From: Lentisphaeria bacterium
GTDB lineage: Bacteria; Verrucomicrobiota; Lentisphaeria; Victivallales; UBA1829
Direction: 5' to 3'
NCBI GenBank assembly: GCA_017629515.1
Contig: JAGBXB010000012.1
Coordinates: 1-60,884, forward strand
DNA: 60,884 bases
Part shown: in pieces, positions 1-9,996 of the stretch
Numbering within the stretch: the stretch's first letter is position 1
How the letters are laid out: every line of letters starts with the position of its first letter
Position numbers and translations under genes: made by a program
Notes under the pieces: model-generated
Database searches by the model: none
The model's input: only the letters and a program-made list of their open reading frames with translations
What the model was told of the DNA's origin: nothing

Positions 1-2868
1 GTGCAGTGCGGTCATTGCGCCAATGCTATTACAGTTCCGGAAAGCAGGGTCGCCCCGGGAGCGATCATCGGGGATTTTGTGATCCGGCAGGAGTTGGGTA
101 TTGGGGGAATGGGGATCGTCTATCTCTCCCACCAGTTGTCTCTGGACAGACCTGCAGCATTGAAATTGCTCTCCAATACCTATGCAGCCAATACGGCTTT
201 TGTGGAAGGATTCATCAAAGAGGCCAGATCGGCGGCAAAACTCAATCACCCCAATATCGTTCAGGCGTATGCCGTGGGGGAAGATGAGGGGATCTTCTAT
301 TTTGCCATGGAATATATCGACGGCGATACCATGAAAGAGGTTCTTGCAAAAGAAAATCTGATTGCGCCGGACAGAGCCATCTCCATTATTGAACAGATCG
401 TCAACGCTCTGGATTACGCATGGAAAGAGGAAAGACTTATCCACCGGGATATCAAGCCGGATAATATCATGCTCACTTCTTCCGGCAGGGCAAAACTTGC
501 CGACCTGGGCCTTGCCAAAATGGCGGATGACCCGGAAGCGGCAGGGGATACCATTATGGGAACTCCTCAATATATCAGTCCGGAACATCTCACCGGTGAA
601 CCTATGGATATCCGCAGTGATATTTACAGTCTCGGTGCTACATTCTATCAGTTTATCACAGGGGACTTCCCCTATAACGGCAGCAGTGCCACAGAAATCG
701 CCCAACAGCATCTTACCGGCAATTTAGTACCGCCGGATCAACGCATGCAGGGCTTGCCTGCGGGTTTGTCCGATGTGATCGTAAAAATGATGATGCCCCA
801 TGCCGATTTAAGATATTCTTCGGCGGAAGAGTTGCTTGCGGATCTGCGGAAAGTAAAAAACGGACAATGGAAAACTCCTGTCCTGACGAATACTTCCAAA
901 ATTTCAGTTCTGCCCCAGGCGGCACCGGCTATCCCGGTGGCACAACCGGTGGCAACACCCGCAGTCCCGCAAGTTCCGGCACAGCCTGCCGCAACTCCCG
1001 CAGTTCCCGTTGTTCCGGTACAGCCTGCCGCAACTCCCGCAGTTCCCGTTGCTCCGCAGGCACCGGTTGTTCCGCAGACTCCGGCAGCTCCGCAGGTACC
1101 CGTTACCCCGCAGGCTCCGGCAGCACCCAAAGCACCGGGCCTCTCCTTACCTAAAACTCCTGCGGCTGTTCCGGCTCCTCCCTCTGCGCCGCAAGCTCCT
1201 GCCGCTGTTCCGGCAACTCCCTCTGCACCGCAAGCTCCTGCGGCTGTTCCGGCTCCCCCCTCTGCGCCGCAAGCTCCGGCAGCACCCAAACTTGGCGGTC
1301 CCGGCGGTTTGTCTTTGAAGAAAGAGGAAAAGAAAAAAGAAGAACCTCCCAAAGAAGGTAAGAAAGAGGAGAAAAAAGAAGAGAAAAAAGAAGAGAAGAA
1401 GGAGGAAAAGAAAGGGGAGAAAACCGATCTTGCCAATCCTCTTATGAAAGAACGGCAGGAAAAACAGAAAAAGAAAAAATTACAGAAAAAATTGATCTCC
1501 CTTGGCGTAACGCTTGCTCTTATTGCGATTCTTGCCGGAATCGTTTTCGCCATTGGATTGGATACAGTAAAAGCAAACTTTACAAAATTCTACAATATGG
1601 GAGCTGAAAAAGCGGGTCTGCCCGCATTGTCTGCGCCGAAAGAAACCTCTCCCCTTGTGAAAGAAATGAAAAAACTGCTTGCGGAATTTGAGGATGAAAA
1701 CATTTCCAGAAAACAGATCTGGGATAAATGTGAAGAATTTATGGCGACAAAACCGGAGATCAATACGGATGAAGAGGAACTCCTTTACACAAAACTGCGT
1801 ACATATTTTGTTGCTGCCGATGCTGAAAAATGTGAAAAAAGCAGAATGGAATCTTCTCCCCACAGTAAATATCTTGCCCAGATAGATGAGATCCGGCAGG
1901 AAGAAGCCAAAAAAGTGCGTCAGGAGCGCCAGAAACAATGGGCGGAAGCACAGAAAAGAGAAGAGGAAAGAAAGAGAGCAGAAGTAAAAAGATTGCAGGA
2001 CAGCCGTACGGCAAGGGCCAAAGGTATTGAACGCAGAATACAGAACAAACGCCATCAGCAGATGCGGGAAGTAAGGAAAGAGTTTTTTGATGTATTCTAT
2101 GATTTTTCCACTTCCATAGAACAGAAACAGCTTGCTGTAAAAAAACTTTTTACCGATGCCGCCAAATTATCTTACAATCCAACAGCATTGGAAGAACCGG
2201 ATTTTGATGAAGCAAGAAAAGTTCTGGGAAGAGTCGTTGTCCTGCGTCCGGATTCGGCAAAACTCCTTGCTGAAATCCGTACACTGTATAATACCCAGTC
2301 CATTCCTTTCCGTATTGACACGGCATTACGCAAAGGCAATCCCAAATTTACAGGATTGAGCGTCATTATCAAAAATCTTTCCTGTAAAGTGGAGAAAATC
2401 GAAAACTACACCATCTACGGAAAAGTGCCCGGACTTTCCAAAGTCTATACCATCACGCTGGAAGAAATGTGCAGAACAAAACCCGCGCAATTCCGCAGAT
2501 TCATGCAGGAGGCATTCGGCCCGTACGGCTTGAATCTTGCCGCATATCTTCCTGTATTCTATGCACTTAACGGGGATGTAAAAACAGCCTCCATGCTTGG
2601 AGAAACCCCGTCCGCCACGGTTGCTGCAAAAAACAATCTTGCCAATTTCTACAAACCTTACTTTGATTATGTCCTCAAAGAGAACAGAAGCAACAGTGCA
2701 ATGAAAAAGAAACTTGTGGAGGCTCTGGGCAATACACAAAGTTATCACTTGTATCTCAACCCGGCAAGTGCAAAACCCGCCCCCAGAAAACCTGCACCAA
2801 AGGCTGCCCCCAGGAAACCCGCACCAAAGGCTGCCCCCAAAGCAAAAGCACCTGCTAAAAAGAAATGA
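1..2868 (+). CDS. Ser/Thr protein kinase with zinc-ribbon remnant, membrane-anchored (5' truncated by window edge)
   Basis: Hanks-type kinase; the gene probably starts upstream, because the first readable residues (CGHC) look like the second half of a zinc ribbon. Numbering from the first base: glycine loop GIGGMG at 33-38, beta3 lysine K55 (AALK), catalytic HRD at 148-150, DLG (variant of DFG) with D168, and SPE near 193-195. All catalytic residues are present, so it should be active. After the kinase comes a Pro/Ala/Val-rich repeat linker (about 300-435), a Lys/Glu-rich block (440-470), one membrane segment (about 497-519), a charged coiled coil (about 630-700) and a Lys/Pro/Ala-rich tail. 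The topology suggests a cytoplasmic kinase with an extracytoplasmic domain of unknown ligand. A hairpin separates it from purB. The kinase call is firm; the substrate is unknown. Confidence 0.93.
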   Translation: MQCGHCANAITVPESRVAPGAIIGDFVIRQELGIGGMGIVYLSHQLSLDRPAALKLLSNTYAANTAFVEGFIKEARSAAKLNHPNIVQAYAVGEDEGIFYFAMEYIDGDTMKEVLAKENLIAPDRAISIIEQIVNALDYAWKEERLIHRDIKPDNIMLTSSGRAKLADLGLAKMADDPEAAGDTIMGTPQYISPEHLTGEPMDIRSDIYSLGATFYQFITGDFPYNGSSATEIAQQHLTGNLVPPDQRMQGLPAGLSDVIVKMMMPHADLRYSSAEELLADLRKVKNGQWKTPVLTNTSKISVLPQAAPAIPVAQPVATPAVPQVPAQPAATPAVPVVPVQPAATPAVPVAPQAPVVPQTPAAPQVPVTPQAPAAPKAPGLSLPKTPAAVPAPPSAPQAPAAVPATPSAPQAPAAVPAPPSAPQAPAAPKLGGPGGLSLKKEEKKKEEPPKEGKKEEKKEEKKEEKKEEKKGEKTDLANPLMKERQEKQKKKKLQKKLISLGVTLALIAILAGIVFAIGLDTVKANFTKFYNMGAEKAGLPALSAPKETSPLVKEMKKLLAEFEDENISRKQIWDKCEEFMATKPEINTDEEELLYTKLRTYFVAADAEKCEKSRMESSPHSKYLAQIDEIRQEEAKKVRQERQKQWAEAQKREEERKRAEVKRLQDSRTARAKGIERRIQNKRHQQMREVRKEFFDVFYDFSTSIEQKQLAVKKLFTDAAKLSYNPTALEEPDFDEARKVLGRVVVLRPDSAKLLAEIRTLYNTQSIPFRIDTALRKGNPKFTGLSVIIKNLSCKVEKIENYTIYGKVPGLSKVYTITLEEMCRTKPAQFRRFMQEAFGPYGLNLAAYLPVFYALNGDVKTASMLGETPSATVAAKNNLANFYKPYFDYVLKENRSNSAMKKKLVEALGNTQSYHLYLNPASAKPAPRKPAPKAAPRKPAPKAAPKAKAPAKKK
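905..1300. repeat. Degenerate Pro/Ala/Val codon repeats inside the kinase gene
   Basis: Short in-frame near-repeats (for example gctgttccggctcc and gcaagctcctgc) encode [17 protein letters not shown] units between the kinase domain and the membrane segment. Such tracts vary in copy number by slippage and probably form an extended linker. Confidence 0.7.
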
Positions 2869-2874
2869 TCATCT

Positions 2875-2897
2875 CCCCGTTGAAATTTGAAACGGGG
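2875..2897 (+). other. Stem-loop between kinase and purB
   Basis: CCCCGTT pairs with AACGGGG around a 9-nt loop, starting 6 nt after the kinase stop. No T-run follows, so it may stabilise a 3' end or tune readthrough into purB rather than terminate. Confidence 0.35.
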
Positions 2898-2951
2898 GAA
2901 AACAATACAAAAAATCATCATCAAATATATCCTATCACGGAGGAAAGAAAA

Positions 2952-4400
2952 ATGGATATGAACAGAAGTTATCAGAACCCGCTTACAGGCCGTTATGCCG
3001 GCAAAGAAATGAGTTACAACTGGTCTCCCCAGAAGAAACATTCCACATGGAGAAAACTGTGGATCGCCCTTGCCGAATCGGAAAAGGAACTGGGGTTGGA
3101 CATCACAGATGAACAGATTGCCGAAATGAAGGCACATATCGAAGATATCGACTTTGAAGCCGCCGCCGCAAAAGAAGCGGAACTGCGTCACGATGTAATG
3201 AGTCACATCCATGTTTTCGGTGCATTGTGCCCCAAAGCCCGCCCCATCATCCATCTGGGAGCAACATCCTGCTTTGTGACAGACAATACCGAACTTATCC
3301 AGATGCGGGATGGTTTGAAGATCGTTCTGGGAAAACTGGCAAAAGTTATTGAACTTTTGGCAAAATTTGCCGAAGCAAATAAAGATATGCCCACATTGGG
3401 ATTCACCCACTATCAGCCGGCACAGCTGACCACACTGGGCAAACGCTTTGCCCTCTATCTGCAGGATTTTGTTATGGATGCAGAAAGAGTCCGGGAAGAG
3501 ATCAAACTTATTCCTTTCCGCGGAGTAAAAGGAACTACCGGAACACAGGCAAGTTTCATGGAACTCTTCCAGGGCGATGAAGATAAAGTAAGAAAACTGG
3601 ACAAACTTGTTTCCAACAAAATGGGGTTCGACTCCTCCATTGCATTGAGCGGTCAGACCTATACAAGAAAAGTGGATTATAATGTACTCAATGTTCTTGC
3701 CGGGATCGCCGCAAGTGCCTACAAAATGTGCGGAGATATCCGGCTTCTTGCCAACCTGAAAGAGATCGAAGAGCCTTTCGGAAAATCCCAGGTGGGTTCC
3801 AGTGCCATGGCTTACAAACGCAATCCCATGCGTTCTGAAAGAGTATGCTCTCTTTCCCGTTACCTCATGACTCTGCCTGCCAATGCCTCCATGACCCACG
3901 CCACCCAGTGGTTTGAACGCACTCTGGACGATTCCGCCAACCGCCGGATCGTGCTTGGGGAAGCCTTCCTTACTGCGGATGTGGTTCTTTCCCTTGTTGC
4001 CAATATTGTAGATGGACTTCAAGTCTGGCCCCAGGTGATCCACTCCCGTATCATGTCCGAACTGCCTTTCATGGCAACCGAAAATATCCTTATGGAAGCA
4101 GTGAAAGCAGGCGGTGACAGACAGGATCTGCATGAAGCCATCCGCAGTCACTCCATGGAAGCAGCAAAAGTCGTGAAAGCAGAAGGCAAACCCAATGATC
4201 TTATTGAACGGCTTGCTTCCGACCCGCTTTTTGCAAAAGTGGCACCCAACTTCAAAGATATGCTTGATCCGAAAAAATTTATCGGAAGAGCCCCCTCACA
4301 GGTGACAGATTATCTGGAAGGAACGGTAAAGGGACTTCTGGAAAAAATCCACAATGAACTTCCCGCCGAAGGTTTCCAGACCGAAGAAGTAAAAGTCTGA
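2952..4400 (+). CDS. purB: Adenylosuccinate lyase, eukaryote-like type
   Basis: Catalyses two steps of purine synthesis, SAICAR to AICAR and adenylosuccinate to AMP, each releasing fumarate. The ATG at 2952 is chosen because it follows GGAGGAAAG; a longer reading from 2865 lacks a ribosome site. The 482-residue product carries the fumarase/aspartase-superfamily signature as [14 protein letters not shown], with Ala where SSAMPYKRNP is usual. Long stretches such as [13 protein letters not shown] and [10 protein letters not shown] match the animal enzyme as I remember it, and the length (human about 484) fits that subfamily better than the shorter 430-450-residue Bacillus type. It follows the kinase gene on the same strand. 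The function is secure; the eukaryote-like affiliation is from memory. Confidence 0.96.
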   Translation: MDMNRSYQNPLTGRYAGKEMSYNWSPQKKHSTWRKLWIALAESEKELGLDITDEQIAEMKAHIEDIDFEAAAAKEAELRHDVMSHIHVFGALCPKARPIIHLGATSCFVTDNTELIQMRDGLKIVLGKLAKVIELLAKFAEANKDMPTLGFTHYQPAQLTTLGKRFALYLQDFVMDAERVREEIKLIPFRGVKGTTGTQASFMELFQGDEDKVRKLDKLVSNKMGFDSSIALSGQTYTRKVDYNVLNVLAGIAASAYKMCGDIRLLANLKEIEEPFGKSQVGSSAMAYKRNPMRSERVCSLSRYLMTLPANASMTHATQWFERTLDDSANRRIVLGEAFLTADVVLSLVANIVDGLQVWPQVIHSRIMSELPFMATENILMEAVKAGGDRQDLHEAIRSHSMEAAKVVKAEGKPNDLIERLASDPLFAKVAPNFKDMLDPKKFIGRAPSQVTDYLEGTVKGLLEKIHNELPAEGFQTEEVKV

Positions 4401-4446
4401 CAAAAATGCGCAGATCCTGCAATGGAACAAAAGAAAGGCAAATTTT

Positions 4447-4836
4447 ATGGAACTATATAAATTTGATCTCAATTTAAATTACCTTGTTGCGGCAACATTT
4501 ATCCCTGTTCTTATAAATTTTGCCATTCTTGTATTCAATCCTTATAAAGCGCAGAAAATCGGCAAAGCTCTGATTTTCCAGCTGGCAGGTCTTGTGGCTC
4601 TTCCTGTGGTATCCGGAGGGATCATGAAAATAGCAGGAGCTGAGCCTAAAATGATCTCTCTTGTTATTTTCGTACTTGAATGTATCCTTGCTCTTGTAAT
4701 GATCGGCTTTTCCATTCCTCAAATGAAAGCATTCAAAGAAAACAAAGCAGTATGGACAAGCTGGCTTCTGGGGGCATTTTCCCTTGTTTTCTGGGGATAT
4801 TCCCTTTTACACATGGTTATGCAACATTCAGCATAA
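4447..4836 (+). CDS. Small integral membrane protein, function unknown
   Basis: 129 residues with about four hydrophobic segments (roughly 12-32, 42-60, 68-90 and 102-122) joined by short basic loops. There is no cleavable signal and no recognised motif. The start has GAAAGG about 8 nt upstream. It lies 46 nt after purB and 30 nt before a secreted-protein gene, so it may share the purB transcript. Nothing in the sequence suggests a substrate; I do not recognise the family. Confidence 0.8.
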   Translation: MELYKFDLNLNYLVAATFIPVLINFAILVFNPYKAQKIGKALIFQLAGLVALPVVSGGIMKIAGAEPKMISLVIFVLECILALVMIGFSIPQMKAFKENKAVWTSWLLGAFSLVFWGYSLLHMVMQHSA

Positions 4837-4866
4837 AAACTCAACCCCACAAATCAGGAGTAAAAA

Positions 4867-5661
4867 ATGATGAAAAAAATCTTTTCGACAGGACTCTTCA
4901 CTCTTGTTTCCGCCTCAATTTCCCTTTTTGCAGGGACTGTTGCTGTGGAAAAATTCGACAACGGAGCAACAAAACTGCCTGACGGCTCTTACAGCATCAA
5001 ATCCGGGCGTCACACATTTTCCACTGACCTTATCCCCATTAAAGATCTTACCCAAAAAACTACCGTCACACTTGAACTCAAAGCCCCTGCCGGTCTGGAT
5101 AAAAATATCTCTTATTACGTGGGAGCAGTCAATTACGACAAAAACGGCAAACGCATTGAGATAAGTTATGTCAATGCCATTAAAAATTCTTCGACCATTC
5201 TTGTTGCCCCCTGTAAAAAAACTGATACAGTTCTGAAAGTGAAAAATGCTGAAAAATTCATCAAGAATACCTGTATTGCCTACGATGTGAAAGCGGATTT
5301 TTCCGACCTTCCCAATTTTACAGCAAAAGCCTCCATCCGTATCCGGGATTTCAAAAATAAAGGTACGCACTGGGAAGTAGTTCTTTCCAAACCCTGCGGA
5401 GTGGAATATCCTGCCAACACCCCCATCCGGGCACATTATGACGGCTGGTATCAGTATCTCATCTGCGGACATACCCCGCCCTCCCCGGGAGCATGGAAAA
5501 AATATTCCATAGATATTGCCGGTTCCCAGATCGGTAATCCCGGCACAAAATGGACTGTGGGAACAGCGGGAGTAAAATTTATCATTTTCAACAATGGTAA
5601 AAATACAGGAAAAGAAGGAATGTTCTTCCGCAATCTTACCGTTACAACTTCTGATAAATGA
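4867..5661 (+). CDS. Secreted protein related to the N-terminal module of the next gene
   Basis: 264 residues. A signal peptide is visible (MMKK, hydrophobic core, cut near SLFAG) after a good ribosome site (CAGGAG). The mature part aligns with the first 270 residues of the 1363-residue protein encoded next: both have a YDKNGKRIE/FDKDMQRIE block, a DFSDLPN motif, an R-A-H-x-GGWYQY-like block (here RAHYDGWYQY), a WKK[YF]SIDI motif and a closing FRN. This looks like a beta-sandwich, possibly carbohydrate-binding, module found alone here and fused to a glycosidase-like barrel there. Exported. A terminator follows at once. The paralogy is direct observation; carbohydrate binding is inferred. Confidence 0.8.
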   Translation: MMKKIFSTGLFTLVSASISLFAGTVAVEKFDNGATKLPDGSYSIKSGRHTFSTDLIPIKDLTQKTTVTLELKAPAGLDKNISYYVGAVNYDKNGKRIEISYVNAIKNSSTILVAPCKKTDTVLKVKNAEKFIKNTCIAYDVKADFSDLPNFTAKASIRIRDFKNKGTHWEVVLSKPCGVEYPANTPIRAHYDGWYQYLICGHTPPSPGAWKKYSIDIAGSQIGNPGTKWTVGTAGVKFIIFNNGKNTGKEGMFFRNLTVTTSDK

Positions 5662-5662
5662 C

Positions 5663-5698
5663 ATTTTTTAACGGCAGAACTGAAAATTCTGCCGTTTT
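5663..5698 (+). terminator. Rho-independent terminator after the secreted-protein gene
   Basis: AACGGCAGAA at 5670-5679 pairs with TTCTGCCGTT at 5687-5696, a perfect 10-bp stem with a 7-nt loop. T residues flank it on both sides, so it may work in both directions. Confidence 0.75.
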
Positions 5699-5736
5699 CC
5701 GTATACAGATAATCTTAAAATAATCAGGCTCGAACG

Positions 5737-8700
5737 ATGAAAATGATGAAAGAAATTTTTTCAAAAGGAAAATTCCTTGCGGCAGCAGTATCGCTTTCCC
5801 TGTTTTCCCTTGCGGGAGATGAGACGCACCTTTTCAATTCTCCGGAAGACTGGACACCGGCAAACAGGATCAGTGTCAATAAAGACGGCTCCATTGCCAT
5901 AAAAGGAATGGGTGTTCTTTTCACCCATACCGAACCTTTTGCTGTGGATACAACAGCAATAAGCACCCTTTCCGGTGAATTCAAAGGGATGCCCGGAACT
6001 ACGGACAGAGACCGTTACTATATGGCATTCCTCAACTTCGATAAAGATATGCAGCGCATTGAGGCTTGCGAAGTGGATGCAGTGAAAGGCTCGGAAACAC
6101 TTCTTGCAGCAGATGTGAATGCAAAAGATATCAGTATCAGAGTAAAAGATGGTTCCAAGTTCAAAAAAGGGATGTTTGTTGCATTCAATGCCAAAAGTGA
6201 CTTTTCCGATCTTCCCAACAGAACGGTAAACAGAAATGCTCCCATCGTAAGTGTAAAGAAACTTTCTGACGGGTCATCCCTCCTTACATTCAAACGCGCC
6301 ATTGCTTATACCGCAAAAAAGGGTACCCCCCTGCGGGCACATCATGGCGGCTGGTATCAGTATTCCGGTCCCTGCGGGGAAAAACTCCCCAGAGAATGGA
6401 AAAAATTCTCCATTGACATCAAAGGAACTGCTCCCGGAAACCATAAAAAAATATGGCGGCCCGGTACGGCTTTTGCCAAAATCATTATTTTCGGCGCAGG
6501 TTCCGCCAAAACCCCGTTTCTGGCTTTCCGCAACGTGAAATTTGAATCCAAAGGGGGGAAAGCAACCCCTGTCGTAAAGAAAACGCAGATCCCGGCAAAA
6601 ACAAAAAGTGTGACTTTGGATATTCCCGTAAAGCAGGAGGGGACTGTTCTTCAACTGCATTTTGCCGATGGCTCAAAAAGAAGTGTGGCGATCAAGCCCC
6701 GGAGCATGAAATATCAGCATTTGGAATTGAAAAACGCCTTTCTTTCCGTAAGTCCCTTCCCCTTTAATTTCAAAATGGTCAATGCTCCTTCCGTTCCGCC
6801 CCGGAGAAAAACAATAGAGGATCTGGAAAAGATCTGGAAAGAATGTTCTGCCGATATGGATAAAAACTTCCGTCTGACCTTTATGGATACAGATAAAGGA
6901 CAGGAAGTATACTTCAATGGTTCTTTTGCAGGCATCATCAAACGCTCCACTCCCCTGATGGCGATTTCCGGTATTCCGGAGGGCATCAAGGCAGTGTTCT
7001 GCAATAAAGCAGACCCCGCCTACCGGAAACTGGATCTTTCTTACGCTTCAAGAATCAGCAAGGCGGCAAGTTCCCGGTATAAAAATATCCTTGACCTGGG
7101 TGTAACAGCAAAAAAACAGAAAAGCACTGCAAAAGCCCCGGCAGATGGGTTGCGTTCTTTCGGTAAAATGAACAATTCTTTCGTATGGACAGTTCCTGCG
7201 GAACAGTACGCGGCAGCAAAAGTTCTCTGCGCTGTTGACCCGGATAAAAAGAAAGATCCGGCAATGACATTGCGCCTTACCAGATATGTAGATCACCCCG
7301 GATACAGCGGCCGTGCCTATGAAGCAATGGCAGATACTCTTGTCACTTTCCCGGAAGCAGAGAAAAACGGTCAGGCAAAAGCAATGGGTCAAACGGTCAT
7401 CAACGGCAGGAAGATGGCACTTTATGAGGTAAAAGTCCCGCTGAACACAGGGGATATCGCCGATCTTGTCTATACAGACAGACACGCCACATTCCCCATG
7501 AGCAATGCCCGGTATCTGGATTTTGAGATCATGGGAAGATGTATCAAATTCCGTCACCCCATGGGGGATAAGAGAGCCTATCCCGATCCGGCAAAAATAA
7601 GTTCCGTTTATGTACTGGATATTGCTCTGGAAAAAGCGAAAGTGGAAATGGAACCCCGTTATGCCCAGGTGGGAAATATTTTCCATAATGAGGAAAAGCC
7701 TGAAGCATTGATGCGGGTCAGATTTTTGCAGAACGGCAATTATACTCTCTCCTGGACGATCCGGGATGTGGAAGGAAATATCATAAAGAAAGAAACAAAA
7801 AAACTTTCCGGAAAAGGGGAAGAAATTGTAAAAATCGACCTCAAACAGAAAGATCTGGGCTGGTATGCTCTTGATTATGAGTTGAAAGAGGGAACAGAAA
7901 TTCTTCTCACCCACAAAGCCTCCTTTGCGCTTCTGGATAAAGACACAAGAAAAGCGGAAGTAGCCGATTCTCCCTACGGTTGCTGGGATTATGGTGGAGC
8001 GCATTACAATGCAGACAAACTGGAAATCGTTGCTCCAGTCCTGTATAAAGCAGGCTTCCGCCGTTCCGCAGGGATCCAGAAATATCCTCTGGAACAGCGG
8101 AAAAAATGGAAACTGGAAGCGGCAAGTATCGGTTCAGCCCCCATGGGTTCCTCCGATGAAAAACAAATCGAAACCATCCGGAAAAATCTGGAAAACAATC
8201 CCAATGTGAAACAGTTCCTCATTTTCCACGAACACGCCCAGTGGTCTTACCAGGTAGCTCCGGAACTCACCGGACAGAAATATGATCCGGCAAACAAATG
8301 GAAAGATGCGGATAAACGGCAGAAACACGCCATGCAGCTGGGAAGGATCGTGCGTAAACACTTCCCGCAACTGCGTATCCTTCTGGGCAACTCCCTGGGC
8401 AGCACTGAACTTATTGCTGAAACCATCCGCGGCGGATTCCCGGAAAAATATGCGGATTATGTAGGGTTGGAAGTTGTGGGAAGAAACAATCTTCCGGAAC
8501 GCCAGTGGGAATCCTCTCTGCAGGCAGGGGAACTCATGCGGGACACTGCAAGAGCCTTCGGGTACAACAAATGGAAGATCGGTGCGTGTTTTGAAAACAA
8601 CTACCGTCTGGGTTCCCTCATCGGGGATGAAAGACAGGCCCAGTGGTATGTGCGTGACCTTCTGATCGCCCAGGCATGGCGTATTCCGGATATCTTCATC

Positions 8701-9828
8701 GGGATCATTATGGACTGCGGCAACTCTTATGCAGGTTCTTTCTGGGGGGCTACCGGTCTCTGCTACCGCAATCCCTATATCTACCCGAAGAAAGCCTATG
8801 TGGGGGTGGCAGTGGCAACAAGACTGCTGGATCAGGTAACAGACTGCAAACGGATCCCCGCAGGGGATGAGTGTGTGTACCTTATGGAATACAAACGCAA
8901 AGACGGCAAATATGTCTATGCCCTCTGGAGTTCCGTACTGGATACACCCGTGACCATCAGAACCAATGGCACGAAGTTTGAAATGGTGGACTTCTACGGC
9001 AGAAAGAAAGAGGGGAAAACATCTTTCTTCAAAAACTCCTTTGATACGGTTGCCGGGCAGAGCGTCCAGTATTTTGTATGCGGCAAACCTTTGATCCTTT
9101 CTGCAAAATCTTCCGAAAGTACTTCCGGAGCAAAACGCCCGCTTTCCCACAGGGTCGAAGTAACTGCCGATACTGCGGCAGACTGGAAGATAGCAGATAA
9201 AAAAGACATCCGGCTGGAAAAACCCACAGGATTATATATGCCTTACCGTACAGCAGGAAAATTTGCAGCAAAAGAGGTCAATGATCCTGTAATGGGCAAA
9301 TGTATCGAAATCACGCTGGCAAAACCGGATCTGAAACTGAATAAACACATCTGGGAATATGGTGTTCTTGAACTGAAAAAGCCTGTTGTTATGAAAAATG
9401 ATCCTGCTTCGCTGGGGATCACAGTCAAAGGCAATTCCCGTTGGGGGCAGATCTATTTTGTAGTGGAAGATGCCACCGGCAAACGCATGGTCTCCTGCGG
9501 TACAAGACAGCATAATGCGGATGTATATGACTATGACGGCAGAACCTCTCTGGCTTATACCGGTTGGAATTATGTGACAATGCCCATGACCCACAGATCC
9601 TCCATTCCTGATATTTCCACGGGAGCGGTGAGCAATCTCTGGGAGGCCGGTCACATAACAAAAGAAGGTAAATTCCAGTGGGATTCCACAGCGGTCAAGT
9701 ACCCTGTAAAACTTGTAGGCATCGCCTTTGCCGTACAGTCCAGAGTATTGAGTCTTACGGAACGCAGTCAGATGGAACAATCTTTCCGGATCAAAGAAGT
9801 AACATCTTTTGATTTCCAGAAAAAATAA
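5737..9828 (+). CDS. Large secreted multidomain glycosidase-like protein
   Basis: 1363 residues with an N-terminal signal peptide (first about 22 residues). Residues about 30-275 repeat the module of the preceding gene. A middle beta-rich stretch follows, and then, from about 740 to 1130, a region that reads like a (beta/alpha)8 glycoside hydrolase. Candidate catalytic acids are E832 (in IFHEHAQW, end of a strand) and E953 (in GACFENNY), about 120 residues apart as in clan A enzymes; GSFWGATG and the WSS strand follow. A C-terminal beta-domain (about 1150-1360) ends the protein. I cannot assign a CAZy family, and the substrate is unknown. The start lacks a strong ribosome site; ATGs at 5743 and 5746 are alternatives. 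A terminator follows, and a GH36 gene lies downstream, consistent with polysaccharide use. Confidence 0.62.
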   Translation: MKMMKEIFSKGKFLAAAVSLSLFSLAGDETHLFNSPEDWTPANRISVNKDGSIAIKGMGVLFTHTEPFAVDTTAISTLSGEFKGMPGTTDRDRYYMAFLNFDKDMQRIEACEVDAVKGSETLLAADVNAKDISIRVKDGSKFKKGMFVAFNAKSDFSDLPNRTVNRNAPIVSVKKLSDGSSLLTFKRAIAYTAKKGTPLRAHHGGWYQYSGPCGEKLPREWKKFSIDIKGTAPGNHKKIWRPGTAFAKIIIFGAGSAKTPFLAFRNVKFESKGGKATPVVKKTQIPAKTKSVTLDIPVKQEGTVLQLHFADGSKRSVAIKPRSMKYQHLELKNAFLSVSPFPFNFKMVNAPSVPPRRKTIEDLEKIWKECSADMDKNFRLTFMDTDKGQEVYFNGSFAGIIKRSTPLMAISGIPEGIKAVFCNKADPAYRKLDLSYASRISKAASSRYKNILDLGVTAKKQKSTAKAPADGLRSFGKMNNSFVWTVPAEQYAAAKVLCAVDPDKKKDPAMTLRLTRYVDHPGYSGRAYEAMADTLVTFPEAEKNGQAKAMGQTVINGRKMALYEVKVPLNTGDIADLVYTDRHATFPMSNARYLDFEIMGRCIKFRHPMGDKRAYPDPAKISSVYVLDIALEKAKVEMEPRYAQVGNIFHNEEKPEALMRVRFLQNGNYTLSWTIRDVEGNIIKKETKKLSGKGEEIVKIDLKQKDLGWYALDYELKEGTEILLTHKASFALLDKDTRKAEVADSPYGCWDYGGAHYNADKLEIVAPVLYKAGFRRSAGIQKYPLEQRKKWKLEAASIGSAPMGSSDEKQIETIRKNLENNPNVKQFLIFHEHAQWSYQVAPELTGQKYDPANKWKDADKRQKHAMQLGRIVRKHFPQLRILLGNSLGSTELIAETIRGGFPEKYADYVGLEVVGRNNLPERQWESSLQAGELMRDTARAFGYNKWKIGACFENNYRLGSLIGDERQAQWYVRDLLIAQAWRIPDIFIGIIMDCGNSYAGSFWGATGLCYRNPYIYPKKAYVGVAVATRLLDQVTDCKRIPAGDECVYLMEYKRKDGKYVYALWSSVLDTPVTIRTNGTKFEMVDFYGRKKEGKTSFFKNSFDTVAGQSVQYFVCGKPLILSAKSSESTSGAKRPLSHRVEVTADTAADWKIADKKDIRLEKPTGLYMPYRTAGKFAAKEVNDPVMGKCIEITLAKPDLKLNKHIWEYGVLELKKPVVMKNDPASLGITVKGNSRWGQIYFVVEDATGKRMVSCGTRQHNADVYDYDGRTSLAYTGWNYVTMPMTHRSSIPDISTGAVSNLWEAGHITKEGKFQWDSTAVKYPVKLVGIAFAVQSRVLSLTERSQMEQSFRIKEVTSFDFQKK

Positions 9829-9851
9829 GTAAAATTCATTCTTATCTATTC

Positions 9852-9885
9852 ATACCTCCGGACAACATTCCGGGGGTATTTTTTT
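9852..9885 (+). terminator. Rho-independent terminator
   Basis: ATACCTCCGGA at 9852-9862 pairs with TCCGGGGGTAT at 9869-9879 (11 bp, one G-T), followed by a T-run at 9879-9885. Confidence 0.87.
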
Positions 9886-9906
9886 GCCTGATTTTTCTAC
9901 TCCTGT

Positions 9907-9935
9907 TTGTAATTCTTCCGGCAATAATGTATAGT
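9907..9935 (+). promoter_or_regulatory. Sigma-70-type promoter of the alpha-galactosidase gene
   Basis: TTGTAA at 9907-9912, 17-nt spacer, TATAGT at 9930-9935. It lies between a terminator and a gene start with GGAGG about 9 nt before its ATG. Confidence 0.6.
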
Positions 9936-9996
9936 ATGAAAAAGAGATGCTCCCCATCAACTGTCAAAGAAATGTGCACACCGGAGGCAATAAAAT

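Noticed and set aside
738..1553. Cys/Gly/Ala-rich minus-strand frame opposite the kinase linker
   Set aside because: Generated by the complementary strand of Pro/Ala repeats; no start signals.
2745..4151. Long minus-strand open frame opposite purB
   Set aside because: It is the antisense shadow of a certain purB; no ribosome site, composition rich in Phe/His/Cys and no family match.
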